Shown here piece by piece: positions 25,491 through 35,841 of a DNA stretch of 64,000 nucleotides. A model generated the notes under the pieces. The model saw only the letters and a program-made list of their open reading frames with translations. It ran no database searches and was not told where the DNA came from. The DNA comes from JALYOK01 sp963840785. GTDB lineage: Bacteria > Pseudomonadota > Gammaproteobacteria > Burkholderiales > JALYOK01. Location: contig CAWJAF010000004.1 of the NCBI GenBank assembly GCA_963840785.1, positions 310,001 to 374,000 on the forward strand, read 5' to 3'. The position numbers and the translations under genes were made by a program. Each line of letters starts with the position of its first letter. The first letter of the stretch is position 1.

Positions 25491-28400
25491 TAATAACGAA
25501 CCTGTACGTTGTCGGCGCTGAGCCATTGAGTAAGTGAGGCGAGTAACGCGTCGCTGAGTTTTGCCGAACCGATCTCCATTTCGCATAGCGCGTCACGATT
25601 GCGATAGGCGATTCGGACGGCACAGCGACCGGGCATGTGCGGTTTGATCATTTGCGCGAGGCGCGCGGCGTCGGCTTGGCCGTTGAATGATAGCTTGAGC
25701 TCGCGTGCATATTCGTCCCGTACTTTGCTCAGATCGAACAGTTGCTCCGCGGTAACGCGCAAGCCACCGGAAAATTGATCTTCCGCCACACGACCGTATA
25801 TGAACAGCAATTGATCTTCTTTGACCAGATGGCGATGGCTTTCCCAAATTTCGTTGAACACGACGACTTCTATTTTCGCCGAGCTGTCGTCGAGCGTGAT
25901 GATCGACATGCGCCCGCGCCGGGTTTGTTGGATGCGAATGCCGTAAACGATTCCCGCGAGTAACACCGGCTCTTGTTGCGGTTTCATTTCCGCAAGCGGG
26001 CGGCGCACCAACGTTGTCAACTCACTGCGATATTGATCGAATGGATGCCCACTTAAATAAAAACCAATGGCAGCCTTTTCATGTTGCAATCGCTCGCTAT
26101 CGGGCCACGACGAAACGGTGAAATATTGAAGAGCTTGTAACGCTGCACTGCCGTTGTCCTCGCCAAATAGGCTTGTTTGCATCTCATTTCGGCTGAGCTG
26201 CTGCGCGTTCTCCAAGGCCATGCCGAGGCTGGCAAATAGCTGCGCGCGATTGGCATGAAGGCTGTCGAAAGCGCCGCCGCGGATGAGCGATTCCATCGCA
26301 CGCCGATTGACGATGCGCTTGTCAACGCGATTGCAAAAGTCGAACAAGTCGCGATAGGCCCCGCCCACTTGTCGCTGCTTCACGATTTCCAAAATCGCCG
26401 ATTCGCCGGTGCCCTTGATTGCACCCAGGCCGTAACGAATGGCATTTCCGCTAACCGGCACGAATCGGTAGTTGCCGAGGTTAATGTCCGGCGGCAGTAC
26501 TTCCAATTTGTTTGCGACGGTGTCCTCATACAGTGCTTGCACCTTGTCGGTATCATCCATCGCAGCACTCAAGTTTCCGGCCATGAACGCCGCGGGGAAG
26601 TGCGCTTTCAAATACGCCGTCTGGTAAGCAAGCAGAGCATAAGCTGCGGCGTGGGATTTGTTGAATCCATAGCCCGCAAATTTTTCCATGAGGTCGAACA
26701 CTTCGTCGGCCTTGTTTTCGCTTAGTCCATTATTCTTCGCGCCGTCACGGAACAAAGTTCGGTGTTGCGCCATTTCCTCCGGTTTCTTTTTGCCCATCGC
26801 GCGGCGCAATAAGTCCGCGCCACCCAACGAGTAACCGCCGATGATTTGCGCCATCTGCATGACTTGCTCTTGATAGACCATAATGCCGTAAGTCTCTGCG
26901 AGAATGCCCTCGACGCGCGGATCGGGATAGTCGATTCGCTGACGACCATGTTTTCGTTCGCAGAAATCGGGAATCAAATCCATCGGACCTGGGCGATAAA
27001 GCGCCACGAGCGCAATGATGTCCTCGAAGCGATCGGGCTTCGCTTTGAGTAACATGTCGCGCATGCCGCGACTTTCCAACTGGAATACAGCCGAGGTATT
27101 GGCCGATTTCAAAATATCGTAACTGGCTTTATCGTCGAGTGGGATTCGATCCAAATTAAACTCAGCATCGAAGGTCGGGCTGCCATCTTTTCCATGCAAA
27201 TATTTCACCGCGCGATCGAGAATCGTGAGGGTGGTTAGGCCCAGGAAGTCGAACTTCACCAGACCAATTGCCTCGACATCATCCTTGTCGAACTGACTGA
27301 TGACCGCTTCGCCACCCTCGCCGGAATAAAGCGGACAAAAATCCGTGAGCTTGCCCGGCGCGATTAACACGCCACCCGCGTGCATGCCCACGTTGCGCGT
27401 AAGGCCCTCTACGCGCTCCGCCAACTCAAGTAATTCGGCAACCTCTTCTTCGTGCTTTTCACGCTCGGCGAGCAATGGCTCCATCTCGCGCGCCAACTTC
27501 AACGTGATGAGCTTGCCCGGCTGAAACGGAATGAGCTTCGCGACGCCATCGCAAAAATTGTAACCAAGATCCAACACGCGACCGACGTCGCGCACGGCGG
27601 CCTTTGCCGCCATCGTACCGAATGTTGCGATTTGCGAAACACTGTCTTCCCCATATTTCTGCCGCACGTAATCAATCACGCGGTCGCGGCCATCCTGACA
27701 AAAATCGATATCGAAGTCGGGCATCGACACGCGCTCAGGATTCAAAAAGCGTTCGAACAACAAACCGTAGCGTAACGGATCTAAATCCGTGATACCCAAA
27801 CAATAGGCCACCAGCGACCCCGCGCCCGAGCCACGTCCTGGGCCGACGGGCACGTCATTCTTCTTTGCCCAGTTAATAAAGTCGGCAACAATGAGAAAGT
27901 AGCCGGCGAAACCCATTTGAACAATCGTGTTGAGTTCGAATTCAAGCCTGGCCTCGTATTTTTCGTTTTGGCTCGCACGTTCAACGGCATCGGGAAACAG
28001 TTGCTCCATGCGTATTATTAGGCGCGAACGGGTTTCTTGCTTCAAGTAATCGTTTAGGTCAAGCCCATCGGGTGTGGGGTAATCGGGCAAACGATTTTTG
28101 CCAAGCTCGAGCTCGACATTGCAACGCTTGGCAATTTCAACGCTGTTGGTGAGCGCGCCAGGAAAATCGGCGAACAAGGCTACCATTTCTATCTGCGTCT
28201 TGAAGTATTGCTCCGTGGTAAATTCCCGCTTGCGGCGCGGATCGCCAAGTGTGTAGCCTTCCGACACACACACGCGCACTTCGTGGGCACGAAAGCTATC
28301 CTGATCGATAAACTGTACCGGATGCGTGGCGACGACCGGCACGCCATGGCGCGCCGCCAACGCCACGGCTTTGCGAATGTAATGTTCTTGTTGCGGTGCG

Positions 28401-28948
28401 CCGGTTCGCTGCAACTCGACGTAAAATGAATCAGGGAAAAGCGCTTTCCATCGAGTTAAGCACTGCTCTGCGGCACGTACATTATCCTGCAATAGCGCTT
28501 TACCGACATCGCCAAGAGCCGCACCAGATAAGGCGATTAGACCATCGCTATTGCTCTCCAACCATGCTTGCCGTAGCTCCGCGCGGCCACGATATTGATT
28601 GGTACGAAATGCGCGCGACAATAATTCGCACAGCGAGCGATACCCTGCGGCGTTGGCGCATAGCAAGAGCAGTCGATGAGGTTGATCGCGGTTCTCAGTG
28701 TTCGTGAGCCACACATCACAGCCGAGAATCGACTTGATACCAAGCCCGCGAGCGGCACGATAAAACTTAATCGCACCGAATAAATTATTCAGATCCGTCA
28801 ACGCCAGCGCCGGCATTTGATCCGCCTTCGCACGCGTCAACACGTCGTCCAAGCGCACCGTGCCATCAACGACGGAATACTCGCTGTGTAGGCGCAGATG
28901 AACGAAATTTGGTGTGGGCATTGGGCTACTTAGGCGCTGAATCTTCAA
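25490..28948 (-). CDS. dnaE: DNA polymerase III alpha subunit DnaE
   Basis: 1152 residues, standard DnaE1 size. It has the PHP domain (VHLRLHSEYSVVDGTV), the C-family polymerase palm with catalytic acidic residues in PDFDIDFCQDGRDRVI, the GRGSGAGSLVAYCLGI motif, fingers and HhH region, and a C-terminal OB domain (PVLLAGIVYGIRIQQTRRGR). It replicates the chromosome. It is monocistronic or followed by the coupled wbuC gene. The start at 28948 lies about 100 bp from the divergent secreted-protein gene. Confidence 0.97.
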   Translation of the reverse strand: MKIQRLSSPMPTPNFVHLRLHSEYSVVDGTVRLDDVLTRAKADQMPALALTDLNNLFGAIKFYRAARGLGIKSILGCDVWLTNTENRDQPHRLLLLCANAAGYRSLCELLSRAFRTNQYRGRAELRQAWLESNSDGLIALSGAALGDVGKALLQDNVRAAEQCLTRWKALFPDSFYVELQRTGAPQQEHYIRKAVALAARHGVPVVATHPVQFIDQDSFRAHEVRVCVSEGYTLGDPRRKREFTTEQYFKTQIEMVALFADFPGALTNSVEIAKRCNVELELGKNRLPDYPTPDGLDLNDYLKQETRSRLIIRMEQLFPDAVERASQNEKYEARLEFELNTIVQMGFAGYFLIVADFINWAKKNDVPVGPGRGSGAGSLVAYCLGITDLDPLRYGLLFERFLNPERVSMPDFDIDFCQDGRDRVIDYVRQKYGEDSVSQIATFGTMAAKAAVRDVGRVLDLGYNFCDGVAKLIPFQPGKLITLKLAREMEPLLAEREKHEEEVAELLELAERVEGLTRNVGMHAGGVLIAPGKLTDFCPLYSGEGGEAVISQFDKDDVEAIGLVKFDFLGLTTLTILDRAVKYLHGKDGSPTFDAEFNLDRIPLDDKASYDILKSANTSAVFQLESRGMRDMLLKAKPDRFEDIIALVALYRPGPMDLIPDFCERKHGRQRIDYPDPRVEGILAETYGIMVYQEQVMQMAQIIGGYSLGGADLLRRAMGKKKPEEMAQHRTLFRDGAKNNGLSENKADEVFDLMEKFAGYGFNKSHAAAYALLAYQTAYLKAHFPAAFMAGNLSAAMDDTDKVQALYEDTVANKLEVLPPDINLGNYRFVPVSGNAIRYGLGAIKGTGESAILEIVKQRQVGGAYRDLFDFCNRVDKRIVNRRAMESLIRGGAFDSLHANRAQLFASLGMALENAQQLSRNEMQTSLFGEDNGSAALQALQYFTVSSWPDSERLQHEKAAIGFYLSGHPFDQYRSELTTLVRRPLAEMKPQQEPVLLAGIVYGIRIQQTRRGRMSIITLDDSSAKIEVVVFNEIWESHRHLVKEDQLLFIYGRVAEDQFSGGLRVTAEQLFDLSKVRDEYARELKLSFNGQADAARLAQMIKPHMPGRCAVRIAYRNRDALCEMEIGSAKLSDALLASLTQWLSADNVQVRY

Positions 28949-29048
28949 CCGAATTCTAACATCGCCACCCGTCGGCTACTTGCCAAAACGCCCATAGATA
29001 CTATATTTTCAACAATCACAATAACTTATGTTAATCAGGGCGCAAATC

Positions 29049-29543
29049 ATGTTATCCATCCGCCTCGCAATCCTCGCGTTTCTTTGCTTCAATGCGAGCG
29101 CGTTTGCATTTGAAATCGATCAATTCAAAAGCGGAATGCCTCGTGCTCAAATCAAGGAGCTATTGGCCGATTGGAATTTCGATTCAATCGAAGATGCCGG
29201 CCCCGATGTCACGCTTGCATTCGATGGTGTGAGAAAAGAAACTAACCGGCTATTCAAATTTTATTTCTGCAACGATAAGCTCGTCACGTTCGAGCAATCG
29301 TTAAAGGGATCGATTAAAAATTTCGTCACCGTCACGCAAAACTACGTGAAGCAATATGGGCAACCGATCAAAGTGGAGGCAGGCACCAACGTATTGAGCA
29401 ACGGCGAGAAAAGTTCCATGTTCATTTATTGGCGCTTCCGCAATGAGTATGTCGGCCTACGCTACGTGAATTTGCCCAATGGAGAAGACCTTTCCGTGTC
29501 CTACGAAGTTAACAACAACTGCTTTCAAGCACCTAGGAACTAG
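29049..29543 (+). CDS. Secreted hypothetical protein
   Basis: From the Met at 29049 the product is 164 residues with a clear signal peptide (MLSIRLAILAFLCFNASAFA); an upstream start at 29028 would add seven residues and spoil it. The mature part (KSGMPRAQIKELLADWNFDSIED, then FYFCNDKLVTFEQSL and WRFRNEYVGLRYVNL) looks like a small periplasmic alpha/beta protein of a kind often lying alone. No known family is recognised. Confidence 0.65.
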   Translation: MLSIRLAILAFLCFNASAFAFEIDQFKSGMPRAQIKELLADWNFDSIEDAGPDVTLAFDGVRKETNRLFKFYFCNDKLVTFEQSLKGSIKNFVTVTQNYVKQYGQPIKVEAGTNVLSNGEKSSMFIYWRFRNEYVGLRYVNLPNGEDLSVSYEVNNNCFQAPRN

Positions 29544-29720
29544 CGGTTCCTCTTGTTCGACACTAATTGCCGTTTCCGCAAAGGCGGGAACCTATACGGC
29601 CATGTTGGGGTCATTTCAGAAATTGCTGTTTTCCGATTGGCAAGAATTTGCGACTTTACCAACATGAGCGGTTTCTCACATCGGCGACGGCCGGCAAGCG
29701 GGCGATCAATTAGATGGGCG

Positions 29721-29738
29721 GCGCAATAGGAATTGCGC
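29721..29738. terminator. Perfect 7-bp hairpin between convergent genes
   Basis: GCGCAAT-AGGA-ATTGCGC forms a perfect stem with a four-base loop just beyond the stop of the minus-strand gene at 29743, in a 199-bp gap shared with the plus-strand secreted-protein gene. It has no T-run, so it may be a weak bidirectional terminator. The rest of the gap holds a degenerate copy of a CCGC-AAGGCGGGAA repeat. Confidence 0.4.
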
Positions 29739-29742
29739 ACTA

Positions 29743-30726
29743 CTAGCTTTTATTCCAGTCGAGCAAATTAAACCATTGAGTAATCCTTTCGCTGGACGCA
29801 GTGCAAATTTCTTCATTCAGCAATAGCATCGGTTTTCCGGAATTCTGATACCCCCGGTCAATTCCACAGACTGAAACCACTATTGAATCTAGTTCAGCGG
29901 GCATCTCGATTTTGGAAAAATCAAACAAATTCCAGTTGGTCGCCCCGAGCTCTTCCTGCAAAAACAGAAACTCAAGCCAAAGTATGTTTGGACGGCAGTT
30001 GTCCAAGCCATTTTTTAAGCGAATATTTCCGTCCATACATTTAGTCTTATTTCTAATCGCCTCGTTCAAATACATCATGGAAGTATTTTCTGAGCTGCCG
30101 TGAGCGTTATTAATATCTGAGTCTTCCAGCCGTGAGATATCGTGCAGTTCAGCCACAAGATTCTCGGTCGCCCAGTTACCAACCAATTCTTGAGGATTGC
30201 ATTCCAACTCTTTGCCAGCCCATTTCCTGACTTCGGTTTCAATTTCGGGCCAATACTCATTCCAATTAATTGGACTTGAAGGAGGCAGTCCTTTTCTTCG
30301 TTTGAAGCGAAATCTGAAATCAAGTTTTCTAAATTCCTCTTCAGCACGATTAAGTCCGAAGAAATATTTTGTTGGCGCATGTACTTCGACAAAAAAGCCG
30401 TTATTCAGTTTGAAATCTGGTGAAGCGACAGATTTGCCATCAACAGATTTAGTTTTAATGAATTCAGGCTCAAATTCATTGTTATGCAAAAAGTGGGCAA
30501 CTTTTAGTTCAGTCGTAAACGAGAAAAAATTTAGCGGATCTCTGACGTTGTTTCGAACCTGCTTGAGCCGCTCGCAAAATCCTTTTGTATTTTGCAGTTC
30601 GTCGGCCATTTTTCCGAGTAATTCATCTACGCAAAGCTCGTAGTTTTTCCAATGCTGGTAGGGATGCGTGAAGAATGGCGCTGCACCCGTAAATTTATCT
30701 AAATCTTCCTGGCGATAAATGTCCAT
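29743..30726 (-). CDS. Hypothetical protein with a possible PD-(D/E)XK nuclease-like core
   Basis: 327 residues, no close family recognised. Residues 71-116 show TTELKVAHFLH (Glu73), SPDFKL (Asp104) and FFVEVHAP (Glu114-x-His116) in the order and spacing of the PD-(D/E)XK restriction-endonuclease fold, with His where Lys is usual. The rest is acidic and Trp/Asn-rich. It stands alone on the minus strand, is AT-richer than dnaE and the helicase around it, and has no methyltransferase partner. A defence-like or DNA-repair role is possible but unproven. Confidence 0.6.
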   Translation of the reverse strand: MDIYRQEDLDKFTGAAPFFTHPYQHWKNYELCVDELLGKMADELQNTKGFCERLKQVRNNVRDPLNFFSFTTELKVAHFLHNNEFEPEFIKTKSVDGKSVASPDFKLNNGFFVEVHAPTKYFFGLNRAEEEFRKLDFRFRFKRRKGLPPSSPINWNEYWPEIETEVRKWAGKELECNPQELVGNWATENLVAELHDISRLEDSDINNAHGSSENTSMMYLNEAIRNKTKCMDGNIRLKNGLDNCRPNILWLEFLFLQEELGATNWNLFDFSKIEMPAELDSIVVSVCGIDRGYQNSGKPMLLLNEEICTASSERITQWFNLLDWNKS

Positions 30727-30957
30727 GTGAAAAATTCGCTTTAATTTTCCTACTCAAACCTTCGTAGGTACGGGTTTTTTAGCCCTCTTTTTTTACCAAT
30801 GAACGAACCATGCTGTCGCGCGAATTTTGAGGTCGGACACGATTTCATGCTGCACTTCAGCTTTAGGGTCGAAAATATTGTTGACTTTGCTTCGTCGTCT
30901 GGTCGTCGTTTAAATAACAATTCATATGGCAGAGAAATGCTTTCGACATACCCCAGG

Positions 30958-32892
30958 CTACTTGACTATAAAAAACGCCTCGACTTCCGCAATTTCTCGG
31001 GTGCGTTTCATCGGCGGCAAGCTTTGCCAAATGCGCTTCCCATAGCCCTTAGAAATCAAGCGTGGATCGCAAATCACCAACACGCCGCGATCGGTTTCGT
31101 CGCGAATCAAACGCCCCGCGCCTTGCTTTAGCGTGATGATCGCTTCGGGCAATTGATATTCCATAAATGCGCTGCGGCCTTGCTTGTTTAACGCTTCGAT
31201 TCGCGCCGCAACGACCGGATCATCCGGCGGTGAAAACGGTAAACGATCGATTACGACGACCGACAGCGCTTCGCCTTTCACATCCACGCCCTCCCAGAAA
31301 CTGTGGCTACCAATTAGTACGGCGTTGCCTAATTCCCGAAATCGCGATAACAATTCCGCCTTCGGTTTCTCGCCCTGCACCAGCACCGGATAAGTGAGAT
31401 TTTGCTCTGCGAACATTAGTTGCAAACGATCGCGGGCTTCGTTCATCGCACGCAAACTGGTAAACAAAAGAAAAGTACAACCGCCCGCCGCTTTGATTAC
31501 CGGCAGCGCGGCCATCACCACCGCCTCCGTATATTCTGATGAATTCGGCTCGGGCATGTTCGGCGGAACATAGAGCAGCGCTTGTTCTTCAAATGCGAAA
31601 GGACTGCCCCAGGCATGGGTCACGGCGTCCCTCAAACCCATTTCGTTTTGGTAATGTTTAAAATCTTTGCGCACGGCCAACGTAGCTGAAGTAAAAATCC
31701 ACGCCTTCGGATAGCTGGCAAGTTGCCGCTGAAAAATCTCCGCGATTTCGAGCGGCGCCGCGTGCAACTGCACCGACTGCGAATACAGCTCGGCCCAGCG
31801 AACTTGGTTCGTATCCGTTTCGTCGCGCCAGCGCGAGAGACGCGCGGCGATTTCCAGCGCTCGGTTATAGCAGTTCTGTAAACCTTCCGCGCGTTCCGCT
31901 TGGGTGCCCAATATTTCGTTGAAGGTTTCGATGGTTTCGAGCAATTGCGTGAGACCCGGCAAGAATTCCTTGTGCTGGCGCAGGGCACTCGCTTGCAAAC
32001 GCGAGATCGATCCGGACACCGGTGGAAAAATCAGACGGAAGTCACGTGTGATTTTCTCCAAATCATCGGCAACTTGCAGCAGCGCCTCGAAATCCTTCGC
32101 GGCAGCTAAGGCTTCGACGCGTGTGTCACGCGCGAGCTCAAGCAACTGCGCCGTCGACACGCTTTCGCCGAAAAACAGCGTCGCGACTTCTGGCAATTGA
32201 TGCGCCTCGTCGAAAATTACCGTGTTACAAGCGGGTAATAATTCGCCCGCCCCTTCGTCGCGCAGCATGACATCGGCGAAGAACAAATGATGGTTCACCA
32301 CGACTATGTCCGCATCCAGCGCGGCTTTGCGCGCCTTCAAGACAAAACAATCACGATGAAATGCGCAATCTTGGCCAAGGCAATTATCGCGCGTTGATGT
32401 GACTTGAGACCAAACGGCTGAAGTTTCTGAAACGCTGCTCAACTCCGCTTTATCGCCAGTGTTAGTTCGCTTGGCAAACGCGACAATCTCGTGCAGCGAA
32501 TGCACATCATGTCGGCTCATGAAGCGGCCCTCGTGTTGTGCACGCTCGAGATAATAATGGCACACATAATTCGCGCGGCCCTTCAGCAGCGCAATGTTAA
32601 CCGGCACTTTTAGCGCATTGCGCACTAGCGGAATATCTCGATCAAACAACTGATCTTGCAGCGTCTTCGTGCCCGTGGAAATGATCACTTTTCCGCCAAG
32701 CAGCAATGCGGGCACGAGATAGGCAAACGTCTTTCCGGTACCCGTGCCGGCTTCGGCAATGAGAACCTGCTGCGTCTCCATGGCGGTCGCAATCGCCATA
32801 GCCATTTCAATTTGCTGCGTACGTGGTTTGTAATCTTTCAGCGCACGCGCAAGCGGGCCGGTCTCTGAGAAAACCGAAGCAATGTGTTCCAT
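30958..32892 (-). CDS. DinG/YoaA-type iron-sulphur DNA helicase
   Basis: 644 residues from the second Met at 32892 (MEHIASVF). Superfamily-2 XPD-like helicase: Walker A AEAGTGTGKTFAYLVPAL, DEAH box VIFDEAHQLPE, motif VI QGAGRLIRDETDRGVLVICD. Four Cys for a 4Fe-4S cluster are visible (NYVCHYYLE, then DNCLGQDCAFHRDCF). Family members unwind DNA at replication forks and R-loops; YoaA is the closer match in length. It starts 6 bp after the S9 peptidase stop region on the same strand. Confidence 0.9.
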   Translation of the reverse strand: MEHIASVFSETGPLARALKDYKPRTQQIEMAMAIATAMETQQVLIAEAGTGTGKTFAYLVPALLLGGKVIISTGTKTLQDQLFDRDIPLVRNALKVPVNIALLKGRANYVCHYYLERAQHEGRFMSRHDVHSLHEIVAFAKRTNTGDKAELSSVSETSAVWSQVTSTRDNCLGQDCAFHRDCFVLKARKAALDADIVVVNHHLFFADVMLRDEGAGELLPACNTVIFDEAHQLPEVATLFFGESVSTAQLLELARDTRVEALAAAKDFEALLQVADDLEKITRDFRLIFPPVSGSISRLQASALRQHKEFLPGLTQLLETIETFNEILGTQAERAEGLQNCYNRALEIAARLSRWRDETDTNQVRWAELYSQSVQLHAAPLEIAEIFQRQLASYPKAWIFTSATLAVRKDFKHYQNEMGLRDAVTHAWGSPFAFEEQALLYVPPNMPEPNSSEYTEAVVMAALPVIKAAGGCTFLLFTSLRAMNEARDRLQLMFAEQNLTYPVLVQGEKPKAELLSRFRELGNAVLIGSHSFWEGVDVKGEALSVVVIDRLPFSPPDDPVVAARIEALNKQGRSAFMEYQLPEAIITLKQGAGRLIRDETDRGVLVICDPRLISKGYGKRIWQSLPPMKRTREIAEVEAFFIVK

Positions 32893-32898
32893 CAAAAA

Positions 32899-34845
32899 TT
32901 ACGTTCTGATCTTTACGGCGAGATTGAAAATCTCGATCGGTTCGATGGGTTCCGGCAATTCGAACTCAAACACTCTTGCGTAGAAATACAACTCGACATC
33001 AAGCGCGCGCTTCAAGGTTTCGCTGCGGCGAAATCCGTGTTGTTCACCTGCAAATCCGATGTAAGCGACGGGCAGCCCTTTGCGCTTGAGCGCATCGACC
33101 ATCAATTCGGCTTGATTTGGCGGCACGACTTTATCGTCCAGTCCCTGCAGGAATACTGCCGGCGCGTTCAAGCGCTCGACGTAGTTAATCGGCGAGCGTT
33201 CGAGATACACATTTTTGGCTACGGGATAAGGTCCGATTAGACGATCCAAATATCGCGATTCGAATTTATGCGTGTCCTCCGCCAACGCGGTGAGATCGCT
33301 CACGCCGTAGTAGCTTGCGCCCGCTTTGAAGCAGTCGTAAAACGTTAACGCGCAAAGCGTCGTATAACCGCCCGCGCTGCTGCCGCGAATGATGAGCCGC
33401 TCGCCATCGACGCTGCCCCGCGATGCCAGAAATTGCGCGCCGTTAACGCAGTCGGCAATATCGACAATGCCCCACGCACCATTCAAGCGGCGGCGATAAG
33501 CGCGCCCGAAGCCGCTGCTGCCGCCATAATTCACATCGAGCACGGCGAAGCCGCGGCTGGTCCAAAATTGAATGCCGAGCTTTAACGCATTGCTGGTTGC
33601 CGACGTCGGGCCGCCATGGCTAATCACAATTAACGGCGGACGCTCGTCTTCGCTTGCCTCGAACACAGCATTGCAGGGCGGATAAAAATAACCAAATGCG
33701 GCGAGCCCATTCGCCGTAGGAAAGCTAATCGTTTCCGGTGTCGAAAAATAATCCGCCGCGATAGAATTTGAGCTCGAGCGACGGATAGCATTAATTGTTC
33801 CGCTATTCAATTCGAGTTCGAGGATCGAGTCCACTTCTTGCGGTGATGCTGCGCTGAAAACAACGTGATTTCCCTGCGCGCTGATGTAACCAATATCGGA
33901 AAACGATGTTTGAATTGCGGTTAACTTTTTTGAGCTAACGTCAATTTTTCCGAGCGACCACACGCCATTTACGCAGTGGCTGCAGACTATCTCATCCGCG
34001 TCAGTGAATGCGTAAGTCGATAGGCCAAATACCCATTGCGGTAACCCAAACTCCGCGTCCATCGGGCATACAGCGTCGACAGCGCGATTTCTCAATCGGT
34101 AAATATTCCACCAGCCGGAACGGTCCGACACAAAATATAACTCGCCCGTTGGTGACCATTCCGGTTGAAAAATCGATTCTTCATTTCCGCCCGCGATTCG
34201 TCGCGCATCGCGCAGCGAACCATCGTTTTCACGCGTTGCCACCCACAACTCGGTGCAATCCCACGGCATATCGGGATGACGCCAGCACAACCACGCAAGT
34301 GCTTTGCCATCTGGACTCAAGCGCGGCGACGAATAAAAATCATAACCACGAGTCAAGAAGATTTCCGCACCGTTCGCGATTTCGATTTGGATCAGATAAT
34401 TTTCCGGCTCACGGGCTTGGACATCGTGGTCTTCGCATACCACGATTAACGTAGCCTCTGCTGACATCGAGCACGAGATCGGCATAGCGTCGTTTGCTCG
34501 CCGAGGTTAACGCGATTGGATCGCCAACCCAGGGCTGGCGATAAATGCGTTGATCGGAGTCGTTACAAAAATAAACCGCGTCGCGCCCGATCGCAAACGC
34601 ACCGCCGCCGTACTCATGTGCCCGGGTGCGCACGTTGAAATTCGGCGGCGTGACGTCATTGATTTCCCCATTCTGCTGGCGGCAAACAAGCACGTTGCGT
34701 CCGCCTTCCGATCGGTCTGCCCTCGAGCCAGAAAATCTTGTCGTCGACAATTTTGCAGGCGCTCAGGCGAACCGCGCCGCCTGCCGCGATAAGGTCGGAT
34801 GTTATCTGGCGAAGTCCAAGTTCCGTAGGGAGCAATTTGCTTCAT
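32899..34845 (-). pseudogene. S9-family prolyl oligopeptidase-like peptidase, three frameshifts near the 5' end
   Basis: The ATG at 34845 begins MKQIAPYGTWTSP; the reading frame then changes near 34805, 34715 and 34460, and from 34460 to 32899 is uninterrupted. At each site removing one base restores a continuous match. The C-terminal catalytic domain has Ser in IIRGSSAGGYTTL, Asp in GLDDKVVPPNQ and His in GEQHGFRR. The N-terminal part is a WD/propeller-like beta domain (SPDGKALAWLCW, WSPTGELYFVSD). It would hydrolyse oligopeptides. All catalytic residues survive, so sequence error is likelier than true loss. Confidence 0.8.
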
Positions 34846-34929
34846 GGTTAATCTTGTTGAAATGAATTGTCGATGATTCCGTCTCGAACGGCTCTTGACG
34901 GCTACGCGCTCAATCGTACACCATGCGCC

Positions 34930-35453
34930 ATGCAAAACTCACTGCGCTTGCTGCTTGTCGCGTTGCCGCTTCTGGTGTCTTGCGCCGCGCTGCAGGGAAA
35001 ACCCTCGGGACGGTGACGCGACCGAATCGCCGGATCGTAGTAATACGCGAGCCGGCGGATCGCTCTGAAGAACTGGTTTTTTACGCCCTCGCATACCTTG
35101 ATGTCAAATATCGCTATGGCGGAAGCGATCCGGAAACCGGCTGGGATTGCAGCGGCTATGTATCTCACGTTTTTAAGAATGCCATCGGCGTAACGCTGCC
35201 ACGCACCTCCGCGGGCATGAGCGAACGTGGCGAATCGATCGGCCGAGCCGCATTGAAGCCCGGCGATTTAGTTTTTTTTAACACATTGAAACGCGCGTTT
35301 TCTCACGTCGGGATTTATATCGGTGACAACCGTTTCGTCCACGCGCCAAGTAGCGGCAAATCGGTGCAAATCAGCGATATGAATTCCAACTATTGGGCGC
35401 GGCGATTCAATGGCGGTCGTCGCATGGTCACACAGAAGGTATCATCGAAATAA
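34930..35453 (+). CDS. NlpC/P60 peptidoglycan hydrolase, lipoprotein, one frameshift after the signal peptide
   Basis: The longest single frame begins at 34923 but has a senseless N-terminus. The ATG at 34930 in another frame encodes MQNSLRLLLVALPLLVSC, a lipoprotein signal with lipobox LVSC, running to GKPSGR and a stop; the P60 domain then continues in the first frame from TVTRPNRR. One missing base near 35008 explains this. The catalytic Cys is in WDCSGYVSH, with His in SHVGIYIG and RFVHAP. It cleaves peptide cross-links in the wall from an outer-membrane anchor. Confidence 0.85.
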
Positions 35454-35501
35454 AATAGTTAAGGCCCTGGCCGCCGCGCGGGGATTGGCTCTCAGGCCAT
35501 G

Positions 35502-35536
35502 CATGCCAGGAGGCAAGCGCCACTTTGCTCCTGGCT
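35502..35536. terminator. Hairpin between convergent NlpC and SemiSWEET genes
   Basis: GCCAGGAG near 35507 pairs with CTCCTGGC ending near 35536, with a short internal mismatch (GGCAAG versus CTTTGC). It lies at the 3' end of the SemiSWEET gene and about 50 bp after the NlpC stop, so it may serve both transcripts. No poly-T follows. Confidence 0.4.
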
Positions 35537-35787
35537 TACCCATGTTTGAGTTTCATCACCAGCACGATCAACGCAAGAATCAGTGTGACGATGTTGCCAA
35601 CAATAATCGGAACGGCGCCAAGCAAGATCCCGTAAGTCAACCAAAATCCAACACCGGCCGTAAACACCAAATACATCACCAGCGAAATGTCGCGCGTGGA
35701 TTTCGTCTTGATCACTTGAATCGCCTGTGGAAGAAATGCGATGGTTGTCAGCGTTGCGGCGATGCTACCGATGATGTCAGTTAGCAA
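35536..35787 (-). CDS. SemiSWEET/PQ-loop family transporter
   Basis: 83 residues with three transmembrane helices (about 2-24, 36-57, 59-80). The PQ motif lies at the end of helix 1 (AFLPQAIQVIKTKS), followed by the SLVMYLVFTAG segment typical of bacterial SemiSWEETs. These dimerise to facilitate sugar diffusion across the inner membrane. It is one of the few intact genes in this frameshift-rich part of the window. Confidence 0.88.
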   Translation of the reverse strand: MLTDIIGSIAATLTTIAFLPQAIQVIKTKSTRDISLVMYLVFTAGVGFWLTYGILLGAVPIIVGNIVTLILALIVLVMKLKHG

Positions 35788-35841
35788 TAAGTCTCCTTAG
35801 TGGCTTGGGACAGATCCAAGCGCAGATCAGTCGACAAAAAC

